Assembly: GCA_949825065.1 (NCBI GenBank)
Contig: OX463847.1
Location: 40,644,831 to 40,708,830 of the forward strand
Direction of reading: 5' to 3'
DNA length: 64,000 nucleotides
From: Odontocerum albicorne
Lineage: Eukaryota > Arthropoda > Insecta > Trichoptera > Odontoceridae
The translations under genes were made by a program, and so were the position numbers. Below, one piece after another: positions 44,954 to 56,200 of this stretch. Each line of letters opens with the position of its first letter. Position 1 is the stretch's first letter. The notes beneath the pieces are model-generated. The model was given only the letters and a program-made list of their open reading frames with translations. It did not search any database and was not told the origin of the DNA.

Positions 44954-46204
44954 GGTTAGTCAAAAAGTTTTGATAGCGGAAATGAAAATACATTTTTTTT
45001 GGGGGGAAATCACTTTTATTGCTCAGTATAGTCTTCCATAAGATCCATACCCTTGGTCCAACGATCTTCAAACTTTGTTGTCCCATCACGGAAGTGACTT
45101 TCTAGAAGGCCTGCAAAATACTCCTCTACGACGGCTATAACCTTTTCGTTTGATGAAAAATGCTTTCCACGAAGGAATTTTTTGAGGTGTGAGAACAGCC
45201 AGAAGTCAGAGGGAGCTAAATCCTGCGAATAGGGTGGATGCTGCAACAATTCGTATTGGTTTTTTTGTGCATTGTCTTGATGAAAAATGGTTTTTTTCTT
45301 CTGCAAACCGGGTCTTTTTTCACAAATGTTTTCATCCAACTGGTCCACAAGGTCACAATAATAATCAGAGTTGATTGTCTTACCAGTTTGGAGATAATCT
45401 ATTAATAAAATTTCTTTTGCATCCCAAAAAACTGACGCTAACACCTTCTTGGCCGATTTATGGACACGAACTCGCTTCGGAGCCAAAGTGCCTGGTTCAC
45501 ACCACTTCTTAGCCTCTTGTTTTGATTCAGGATCATGGTGGTAGACCCAAGTCTCATCCATAGTGATGAATCGACGCCGAAAATCCTTTTTATCCTTTCG
45601 AAATTGCTCCAAATGTTGCTCAGAAAGTCGCATTCGAACGTGTTTTTGTTGCATTGTTAGCAAATGCGGCACGCATTGTGCACACAGTTTGTTGAAACCC
45701 AAAACTTCAGCCAAAATATGCCATGTTGTTCCATGTGAGATGCCTATGGTGTCAGCTATCACATCCACAGTCGATCGATGATCTTCCAAAATTATATCCT
45801 GTATTTTCGCTATGATTTCTGGTGTTGATGCACTTTTTGGACGTCCTGAGCGTGGATCGTCTTCAACGCTTGTACGGCCACGCTTAAACTCCAAAACCCA
45901 TCGGTGAACGGTTGGAAATGAAGGAGAAGACTCCTTTAATACTTTCACCATCTTTGCATGGATCTCAGTAGCCGATAAACCTTCCAAAACAAAGAATTTA
46001 ATCACTGCACGATATTCGGATTTTGCCATTGTTAAAAAATACACTGACACGTCAACTTCAAATGGCTTGTAAACAAAGAATGAATTGACAGATCGAAATG
46101 AAATTTTGAGGACGTTCTTATGAAAGATGAAATATTAAAATGGCGTAGAAATTTTGGTTTTCTACTGCTCCATAGATGTCGCTTTCAAAACTTTTTGACT
46201 AACC
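44954..46204 (-). mobile_element. mariner transposon (1251 bp)
   Basis: TIRs GGTTAGTCAAAAAGTTTTGA at both ends, flanked by TA at 44952-44953 and 46205-46206. Full-length layout with one open transposase frame. Inserted at the edge of the LINE-derived minisatellite. Confidence 0.93.
45016..46050 (-). CDS. mariner transposase, open frame lacking residues between D2 and D3
   Basis: 344 codons with no stop; MAKSEYR (codon 8) is a plausible alternative start. An N-terminal helix-turn-helix domain includes HRWVLEFKRGRTSVEDDPRS and GRP. Catalytic residues: D165 (TMDETW), D259 (HQDNA) and D282 (DLAPSDFWLF). Mariner enzymes need 34 residues between the second and third Asp; here there are 22, with the usual PxH after HQDNA missing. 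I infer an in-frame loss of about 12 codons in an active-site segment. The WVPHEL signature is also degraded (CVPHLL). The protein is therefore probably inactive although the frame is open. It belongs to a different mariner subfamily from 5383-6423. Confidence 0.88.
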   Translation of the reverse strand: MSVYFLTMAKSEYRAVIKFFVLEGLSATEIHAKMVKVLKESSPSFPTVHRWVLEFKRGRTSVEDDPRSGRPKSASTPEIIAKIQDIILEDHRSTVDVIADTIGISHGTTWHILAEVLGFNKLCAQCVPHLLTMQQKHVRMRLSEQHLEQFRKDKKDFRRRFITMDETWVYHHDPESKQEAKKWCEPGTLAPKRVRVHKSAKKVLASVFWDAKEILLIDYLQTGKTINSDYYCDLVDQLDENICEKRPGLQKKKTIFHQDNAQKNQYELLQHPPYSQDLAPSDFWLFSHLKKFLRGKHFSSNEKVIAVVEEYFAGLLESHFRDGTTKFEDRWTKGMDLMEDYTEQ

Positions 46205-46344
46205 TATTATAGATTCTAGAGTAAATCGTTTTATTTTTAACCCTTGTGAGTTGCTGTTTGAATTTTGTATTTTGTATTTCTTGAAATAATATTTTTTTAC
46301 TATTTATTTATTAATTTAAAATTTCATTGTAAACCAATGTGGTG

Positions 46345-46830
46345 AACTTATTGCCAGGTGGCAATATTTTCCAGCCTACCAGACAAAAGGTAGTTGCATG
46401 GTCGCTACGATTATTCAAATCAGTATTCACCTACGTAATTCATGAACAAATAACAAAGTAAAAATAAAAGTTAAATTTCATCAATCCAAGGAAAGAGGAA
46501 GGGATGATGAAGAGGAAAGGAAAATTAGGGGATGAAACTAATTACGTCACGGACTTGAAATTAAGAGTTTTTTTTCTTTCAAAACATGCCAGTGACGGAG
46601 TGAATATAAAATTAGCTGGTAACTGGTTCCAGAGTTTCATTGCATGGACAGAAAATAATAAATTTAAAAAAAGCGGTGAACTGGGAAGCCAAAGAAAATA
46701 TCTGCTTGAGCGTAGCGCAAGAGCGAAAGACGCTGAATATTCTCGACGAGATAAAAAAAGGCGGTGGGACAGTTAAGGTCTATGTAGATTTGGATTCTGT
46801 CCTTTGTAATAGATGTATTGTTAAAAATTG
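46345..46830 (-). mobile_element. CR1/Jockey-like LINE, 3' portion, downstream of gene B
   Basis: Minus strand: LALRSSRYFLWLPSSPLF and FSVHAMKLWNQLPANFIFTP then LACFERKKT, matching the C-terminus of the LINE at 49875-50168. The 3' UTR follows, with the A/G-rich stretch, GCCACCTGGCAATAA hairpin region and tail. It starts about 35 bp beyond the poly(A) signal of gene B. Confidence 0.8.
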
Positions 46831-46862
46831 AAACAGTGTTTTTTTTAGAAAACTAACAATAA

Positions 46863-46868
46863 TTTATT
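46863..46868 (-). terminator. poly(A) signal of gene B
   Basis: AATAAA on the minus strand about 97 nt after the stop codon. Confidence 0.5.
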
Positions 46869-46964
46869 TCAGTAAATAGTCAACACCCCACTTGATACAA
46901 ATTGAGGCGTTCGTTTTCTTTGTCATTTTTTTTATAAACTTAATAAACGTAAAATCAAATGTGT

Positions 46965-47281
46965 CTACGGTGTTGGCAGTGGTACAACGCTTTCAGTAGA
47001 CTGATCACAGGGAATGGTCCATGGTTTCTCCACAAAGTAGGTGTGGATTGAAATTACTCCATACTCGTCAGCTCCATCTGAGAGGCATGGAGGACCCAGT
47101 GGGACAGTGGCCATAACGGCCTGTTTGTTGATGGCATCATAGTAGTTCCTCAAGACAGGCTTGGTCCTTCCGTTGAACTGCCAGCCAAGGCCGATCATGT
47201 TGCCTTCCTTGATCAGGAGGAAGTAGGGTTGAGCATCTTCGCAACGCATCGCAGTGGTCATATTGTAGTAATAATGGATTC
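46965..47281 (-). CDS. gene B exon 4 and stop
   Basis: Acceptor ttttttcag|GAATCC; stop at 46967-46965. Residues 187-291. Confidence 0.92.
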
Positions 47282-50200
47282 CTGAAAAAAATACATGTTT
47301 TTATTCGTCTTATTATCTATCTTCCTCATATGGTCATACAACTCATGCAGAGTTTTAGCTTTCTGAATGATTTTTTTCCAAACCGATTGGTCACTCGCCG
47401 TCTCCTTCCAGTTTCCGTCTACTAAATATCTTCAAAAAACCTTTTCTGTCACGGTCTACTAAGTGGTCATCTTCTCTGGTGCAGGGGTTGGATCTTTGTT
47501 GGCTTTCACAATTGAGATATGTTTGCATTTTTTATCCATGCCAACCTTTGTGTCCGTATATCGCTGGTAATATATTAAGTAGGTATCTCATTAAATTTCG
47601 AATTTCTTTAGGTAGACAAATTTATTGAGTTTTTCAAAGCCTCCAAGAAAAGTGCGTTCAGTTAGATTATTTAATTGGTCGACAATAAGTGTTTTCATCT
47701 TGCATATGTTTATTTCAAGACCTAATTATAGGTTACCAAATAAATATTTTATTACAAAAAATCTTTTAAGTTCTATTTGGTTGGCTTAGAAGAAGCTCAG
47801 ATTCCACCCTTAAAACAGTATGTATAAAAGCAAATATACGAGTATGTTAATGAGTGAAATATTAAGTTCTTATTACGTGGGTCGTCCAGAAAGTAAATAA
47901 CGTTTTGGAATAACTAAATAAAAACCAAAGATATCAACACAAAACTTTATTAACAAAGTCACAGTACCTTATTCTATTTTTCAATTTAGTCGCCATAGCT
48001 GTCAAGGCACTTATTATAACGTGGAACCAATTTTTCAATTTCGATGTTATACTCTTCAACCGCCAAAGATTTGAGCCAGGATGTCACTTCTTGTTTGAGG
48101 TCTTCATCGTTTGCGAACTGTTTTCCACCCAAAAATTCCTTTAGTTTCGGGAATAAGTGAAAACCACTTAGTGCCAAGTCAGGGCTGTAAGGAGGATGTC
48201 CAAAAATTTCCCACTTAAGACGTTGAAGTTCTCGCTGTGTTCGTGCTGATGTAAGAGGCTGCGCATTGTCATGAATCAAAACCATCTTTCCCGACAACAT
48301 TCCACGTCTCTTGTTTTGGATGGCGCGTCTAAGTCGTCACAATAGGCCTCTGAGTTTATTGTGTGTCCTCTTAGCATGAACTTCACGTAGATCAAACCCT
48401 TTCGGTCCTAAAAAACTGTTGCCATCACTTTTCTGGTGTTGACATTCAATTTTTCTTTTCCGAACACACATTTTTTTGTAGCCAAGGTGCTCTGTCACTA
48501 TTTCATGTAGGAGCGATCGTGAAATTTGTGGGAAAGATTCAAGTACTGTGCTTAAAGTTGCCTATAAATTTCGATAGACAACATTTTGTGCATTCAGAAA
48601 ACGAATGACACTACGCACTTCACATTTGGCGGGATTTTCGATAGGCGCAGTCATTTTGAAAGGCTACAGAACAGAGATGCAAGACCGTTCAGCAACAAAA
48701 CTCGGCTCGCACAGAAGCGGGAAAGGAGCTGACTGGCACGGATACGATCGCGGTGGTAGGGGATCGTCGCAGGGCGTGGTGCGCAATCGTTCTTTACTTT
48801 CTGGACGTACCTAGTATTTCAGCAGATTTAAAAATAAATAAATCAATCTAGTTAAAAAAAATTGAAAAACATATAGGAATCACCTACCCATATTTGGTAT
48901 GCAGTTCTGCCAAGTGTATGGAGTACTGCTCTGGATTGTTGGCAGATCTGTTGGCACTTTTGTAAAGCTATTTCCACTCTTGAGCCAGATACCTTCTCCG
49001 ATCTTCTGAATATTGTTGGGTCTTCCGTCACCTTCGACCACCGCGGGGTCCACCAGATAGTAGGTTGAGGTCCAGTAGTCAACGTTATTGATCATCTTCT
49101 TCTCATAGACTGGGAAATTTTTGAAGTCATATGGAATACCATGGCCTTCTACGTCACTAGGTGGAATCTGAAAATCATGATATAATTTCATCAACCTAGT
49201 TTTATCAATGAATGAAGGTTGATTGTAACTAAATCGTCTTAAGATATCTAAACAAAAAAGTTTCCATTAAATAATAAACACTACTATTATACAGGTACTT
49301 TGAAAACCCTTTGTCTAATGGTGTTCTAATATTCTCTTTGAAATAACCATGTTTTTTTGCAGTGTCTGAAGTTGGAGCGTAAAGTTTCCACGTTGACAAA
49401 ATCCAGAGAAAAAATATTTGTTCGAAAATCCTTTTTATTTTATTTCTTACCATAATCATCTTGGTTGTTCCCTCTTTTCTGATTATCATCATCATAAGGG
49501 TCGTCAATCATCTTTCTCCAGCACAAATTATATTTTGCCATATGAAGCGTCTCTTGAAATGAGTATCCCAATACTTTTCCAAGTGGTTCCTCCATTTGGT
49601 ACTTTCCCCTCGCTTTGTATCCAAAGGCTTGTAAGATTCTTCCCACACTCAGCACAGCGAGACAAGTCACAGTGGGATATCTTCTTATTCAGGATATCGC
49701 CATCTTTTATTTGGAATATATTTATACTCCTTAATGATTGACCTAATACCCTTGATCTCATTTTCATTTGTTTTAACTGCTCCAAGTTATTAGTGCTTAA
49801 AAAAAATCCAAACAATTTCGTAATATGTCCAATCGTAAGTAATCTTAGACTACATTTATCTATCAACGCCAACGGTGACCTTATACTTATTGGTAAGAAT
49901 GTCTCTATTGTATAATATCATTAACTGTTCCACCACCCCCTCTTATCTTGCCGAAAATTTTCAGCGTCTTTCCAATCATGGATTAGCGCTACGCTCAACC
50001 AGAGATTGTTTAGTGGTCTTTTCAGTTCACCGCTCCTCTTTCTTTACGTCGTCATTTACTGTCCATGCAGTGAGACTCTGGAATCAGTTACAAACCAATA
50101 TAAGACTCGCTCTGTCCTTGGCATGCTTTAAGAAGCGACTGAAAAAACTCTTAATTTCTAGTCAGTAAAATAACGTGTTTCATTCCTGATTTTTTCTTTT

Positions 50201-53200
50201 CCTTTCCTCTCCACCATCCTTTCCTTTCCTTTTGATTGATGATATCTCACTTTATATGCAAAATAATGTTCGGGTGATTGTCCGCTTTGTGGGGTTCGTG
50301 GGCATGTGCTCACGTATATGTTTATGGATTTCGTGGAGATGGATAGTCATTTGAATGATTTATGCGACCACGTAACTTGCTTCATTTACTTTTGTCTAGT
50401 TGGTTGGAAGAGATTGCCGCCTGGCAATAAGCCCACCAAATTGTATTGCAATAAAAGTGTTAAATAAATAAAAATAAGAATATTAAGGTGTCTTATTTAT
50501 TTCATCATAAGTAGCCATTTTGCATTCAGTGTTTGGTGTATTTTAAGTTTCGCTATTGAGTCTCTTTTAACTAGACAAAATGAAAAGGAGTAAGGAGAGC
50601 TCAGTTAGATTCCACTAATCCGCACTCTGTTAATTATGGGGGACAAAATAAGTCTCTGTCAACGTAATCAACACTTAACGATTGGAGTCTTCCTTTTTTT
50701 TATTATGAACGCGAGTTCACTTAGTGATGAAAAAAGAACTGCCCAAATGGAGCCCTCAGACTGTGACATCTGAGTGTAAAAATAATGGTAGCTACAGCAA
50801 ACTTAAAGAGAGAAGTAAAATTACTTTGAGCAATATAAAGGTATGTACTTATAAAGCTACTTAAAGCCAAGAACTTCCCAGCAAGTAGCCAGTACTTTCA
50901 TATAAAACGTCATAGGCAACAACATTTTAATTGACCCTTTAGGAACGGCTGTTGCTTAATGGAGAGATGAGGATGATCGTTGGTTTAATAAAACTCGTTT
51001 GAAATCGGAATATGCAAAGAGGTATTAACGTCGGTATTTATAATATTTGAAAGGTGCGCGAGACGGCGCAAGAGATATGTCGCCATTTCGTCTCCGCCTC
51101 ACAATATATTTATTGTCATCACGTAGGGTATTCATTGTTTTGTAGGACAGCGCGGAAGATATGTCACTGTCCCGTTCTCCGCTAATAGTGAGTTCAATGG
51201 CCGAGCAGGCGACCTTCGCCCAGTGCTTGCCTCGCATTCCTTACAATGCGAGTTCAATGACCGAGCGGCCAAGGGTCGCCTCAATGGGTTCAGTGACCGC
51301 ACGCATGGTCGCTACAACCCCATTAGATTGGAGCTGCCTATCGAGTACGGTAAGGGCAAAAGCCGGGTTTAGTTTCTTCTAAGCGTGTTCTTTTAAATCT
51401 TTCAACGACAATGAAATGACAATAAACCTAAACGCTACACTTCAGTTCAAGCTCTCTGTACCTCAACTCACATTGACAAAAAAGACGATAAGTTACCTTT
51501 ATCGAATGACATTAACACTAAATAATCCACATGTTGTAGATATGGAGAACAACAATGATTGATTTAAACAAAATGTGAAGTTAAGAAAAATAATTAGCTA
51601 TTTAACGTACCATAACTAAGAACGTTAATGTAACATGGATAACTAAGACGCACCCTAATACAGAAAAAAGTTAAATCTTCAACCTGAGAAGACCCTCATC
51701 ATTGTTGCTAATATCGATAGTCCTGTTCATTACTCAGACAACTCCAAATAACCTGTTTTGAGATAATGAGTAAAACAATATTATAATCGTCACCATAAAT
51801 CAAATACTAATAATTTTTGCACGATTTTTATATATTTTATCAATAGATTTTATCAACATCTATTGATAAAATATATAAAACTCGGGCAAAAATGATTAGT
51901 ATTTGATTTATGGTGACGATTATAATATTGCTTTTCTCATTATCTCAAAACAGGTTATTTGGAGTTATCTGAGTAATGAACTGGACGATCGATATGATAA
52001 CTAGTCAAATTGTCAGACTTCAAAATCAGATCACTTACAGCCAAAAGAAGTCCAGCAATAGTCCCTTTCTTGTCGTACAGGGGGCAGACACGGTGGTCGG
52101 TCATGTAGCAGAGAGTGGTGGCTCCAAGGGAGTTTGTGGTGGTAACGGGATTCCAGCCATCCAGCAGAGCATCAGTTAAGGTTTTGGGGATCAGCCAGAA
52201 GGAATTCACGCCTGCACCTGCTGCGGAGTTTGAATACTTCACTCGAAACTCGAGCCATTTTGCTGAAAACAAATTGTTTATTTTATTTCAAATTAAACTC
52301 ATTCTTTTTATGGTGTTAACGGCACTAAATTATTTCCACTCATAATTCTGCCACCTGGGCAGCACTGAGCGTTCCATAAATCAAGTTCTCTGCAGTCCAA
52401 GATATTGGACATATCGGGTACTGCAGCAAGAGTCGCATGAACTGCTTCTCAAAGCAGATACATAGTAGATCCATAACACAACATTCCCCATTTTGACATG
52501 TTGTCCCCGGTTCTCCCAATTCCTGTTCGGAGCATGTTAAGAGATTCCATGTGCTCAAGGAAAGTTCGTAGCTTAAATTAGACTGAAAAAAATATTTTTT
52601 AATAGAATAAATAAACTTGAATGATCGGAAGAGTTGGCCGCCAAGCAATAAGCCCGCCAGATTGTATTTACAATAAAAGTGTTAAATATATGAATAAAAT
52701 ACTTATTTTTAATTTCATATTCACCACTGTTTTATTTGAGCTTACTACTTGTTTCAAAGACCCCCGTTTTCCTTGTCAGGTGAAGTTGAACTAAATTAAG
52801 TCTAAAATACATTTTTTCTCATTTTAATAGGTACATGAGAAGGGGAGGGCAGAAATGGCTAATAATGGGAGGGAAGTAGGTAAGCGTCAAAAGGATGGCT
52901 TTTGAACGGGAAACATATTTAATAATAATAGTTCAATAATGAAATTGACTTGATTGTTTATAATGTTGAGACTTAATTTAAATTTTTTTTTAATCTCCAG
53001 ATTTTTTTAAGTTTCCAGCTACAATTCCCCTCGGCTCATGTTCAAAGAAGTGAACTCAAATAAAACAGTCGTGAATACGAAATAAAAAATAAGTGTTTTA
53101 TTTATTTTATTAAAAATTAATAAACATGACACCACAAAGTGAAACAAACATTTTTTCTAAGATTCTAGAAATGAGAAAGATATATTAGCCTTTTCTTCAA

Positions 53201-56200
53201 TGTATTACTTCGTCAAAAAAGTATAATATTTAACAATAGGTATCGAACTAGACAAAGTATACTCGTATCATCATTTAGGCAGTCGATTGGAGCGTGGTTG
53301 TTATTGCGACAGGAGTTGGAATACTTAGGTTTGCAAGAGGAATGGCTTGTGGAAAAAGTTTGTGTGAACTCTTGAATGTGGTGTTTTTTGTCGTTTTATA
53401 TTTATATTTTTGTTTTTACTTTTATGATTATGTGCGTTATATTGTGGGATGAATGTTTTTGGCCTGTCTGGAGTGATGCAGTGTGAGAACTTTGATTTCG
53501 CGTAATGTACACATATGTAATTAAGTGTCATTGCTTATCAGGTTGATGAGAATGTGCAACGAGGTTTTATATAATAAAAAATCGGAAAGAAGTATCGATT
53601 TATTTTTTCATGATATATGTCCTCAGTGAAATACAGGAAAAAGCCTAGTTTACTGGGGACACGATAAATGAAAGGCAACAAACCCAGAACAAAAAAAAAC
53701 CTCAGACATCTATGGTACAGAACAAAGAGCGATTACCCAAAATATGCTCACCTTGTCGAACTTTTCACGATGTGTAACTATAGAAGCCTCGATACAAGAA
53801 GGCAAAGGTACTTAAGGTTTTCCAAGGCGGCTTTAACTGTCCCGCGATTCTACAAGCACTAAGTTTATAACAGGAGTTGGAATACTTAGGTTTGCAAGAG
53901 GAATGGCTTGTGGAAAAAGTTTGTGTGAACTCTTGAATGTGGTGTTTTTGTCGTTTTATATTTATATTTTTGTTTTTACTTTTATGATTATGTGCGTTAT
54001 ATTGTGGGATGAATGTTTTTGGCCTGTCTGGAGTGATGCAGTGTGAGAACTTTGATTTCGCGTAATGTACACATATGTAATTAAGTGTCATTGCTTATCA
54101 GGTTGATGAGAATGTGCAACGAGGTTTTATATAATAAAAAATCGGAAAGAAGTATCGATTTATTTTTTCATGATATATGTCCTCAGTGAAATACAGGAAA
54201 AAGCCTAGTTTACTGGGGACACGATAAATGAAAGGCAACAAACCCAGAACAAAAAAAAACCTCAGACATCTATGGTACAGAACAAAGAGCGATTACCCAA
54301 AATATGCTCACCTTGTCGAACTTTTCACGATGTGTAACTATAGAAGCCTTGATACAAGAAGGCAAAGGTACTTAAGGTTTTCCAAGGCGGCTTTAACTGT
54401 CCCGCGATTCTACAAGCACTAAGTTTATACGAGTATGTATCTAATAAATATAGCCTTGCAAGGAATCACCCTCTGCTCTATATACATACCAACTTACAGT
54501 ACGAATATCATGGCTAAACACTCAGTCACGCGTGGTACAAAGATATTGAACCAACTGAATGGATATATTCTCGGCACCGCCTAGCAGTATGAGAATAATC
54601 CTGGAAGATATTCTTCCTAACGAATAAGCTAACGCTAGAAGCAGACCCTTTTTGTGTAACAAGAGAAATACGTGCAAAGTGGATAAAAAAAACATCCATT
54701 GTGTATGTCCAAATTAAATTACCAGTTGTTTTTTTCGCAAATTATGTACATATATTTCTTGTCATGTGTGAAATAAATAAAATAAAATCATGTCATGTTC
54801 CTTGTGAGGTAGTCCAAAATAACAGATCTCTATATTTTTATATCCAAGCATACGATTTTCCCGTTTTCCACATTTTTACATATTACTTTACAGTTCATAC
54901 TTCTCACTTTATCTTCTTTTAAAATCCAGTCCATTTAATCCAGCTATATTTTCATCAATCTTCCTTTTCCTCACACACCTATCACTTCAGTCTTGTATAC
55001 TTAGTCATTGTTTCAGAATTAATTTTCTCCATATATCCAAATCATCTTAACGCTTCATTTAACTTAACACGTCAAAATTCCCCCAAATCATCTTAACGCT
55101 TCATTTTACTTAACAAGTCAAAATTCCTCCAAATCATCTTAACGCTTCATTTTTCATTTTACTTAACAAGTCGAAATTCCTCCAAATCATCTTAACGCTT
55201 CATTTTTCATTTTACTTAACAAGTCAAAATTCCTCCGAATCATCTTAACGCTTCATTTTTCATTTTACTTAACAAGTCAAAATTCCCCCAAATCATCTTA
55301 ACGCTTCATTTTTCATTTTACTTAACACGTCAAAATTCCTCCAAATCATCTTAACGCTTCATTTTTCATTTTATTTAACACCTCAAAATTCCCCCAAATC
55401 ATCTTAACGCTTAATTTTTCATGTAACTTAACACGTCGAAATTCCCCCGAATCATCTTAACGCTTCATTTTTCATTTTACATAAACACTTCAAAATTATA
55501 GCCAAGAAATAAAAACGATTTATTCACTAAATAGATTTATAAAAAAATCGACTCGACGTAACAAGAAAATTTTAATTTTACTTGTTATAACGAAATATAT
55601 CTTATATTAACTCAAATTTGTCTGCTTTTTGAAAAAAATATCACTTTTTAAATTTCAATTCCAAAGAACCTTACTCATTTTAATAAGAAATAACTTGACA
55701 ATCACCTTTAAATTTTCAGCAAAGGAACTTTTGTATTTTATTATGCCATTATAGACTTTGTCGACGAACAAATTGCTTTTAAGTTTTGATTTATTTTGAT
55801 GAAGTGCCCTCATATTTCGTTCATAGTAAAAAACACTTTATAACAATTCACACTTTAGCCAAAACTTCAATTATAACTAGACTACGGATTGTTTTAAAAA
55901 AATCCAGTGACGTATTTATCTTTTTTTTTATTAATATGGTTCTCTAACATTCACGTGTTTTGTTAATTTGGAGAATCATGTGTTAAAATTTAAACGAGTA
56001 TTTTAGTCAAAGTTCCTTTACAATATATATCATGCCTGTATTTTTTTTATATTAACACATACAAATCCCAAAATATTCACGTGTCTTTTATTGAACAAAA
56101 AGACTGAAACATACTTTAACCTTTCCTTCCCGGTGTTGGGTATCTTCTACACGTTGCTTAAAATAACCATCAATATCTCTATAAATATAATAAATACAAG

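Noticed and set aside
46504..46776. 90-codon plus-strand frame beside gene B
   Set aside because: The minus strand reads as the C-terminus of the CR1/Jockey-like LINE, so this is its shadow.
51040..51370. GC-rich block as a CpG-island promoter
   Set aside because: No TATA, no downstream exon and internal repeats; more like a retroelement piece, though not proven.
53668..54422. Two identical 64-codon frames as duplicated genes
   Set aside because: They are the same segment of a tandem duplication within a repeat element; at best a short retroelement remnant.
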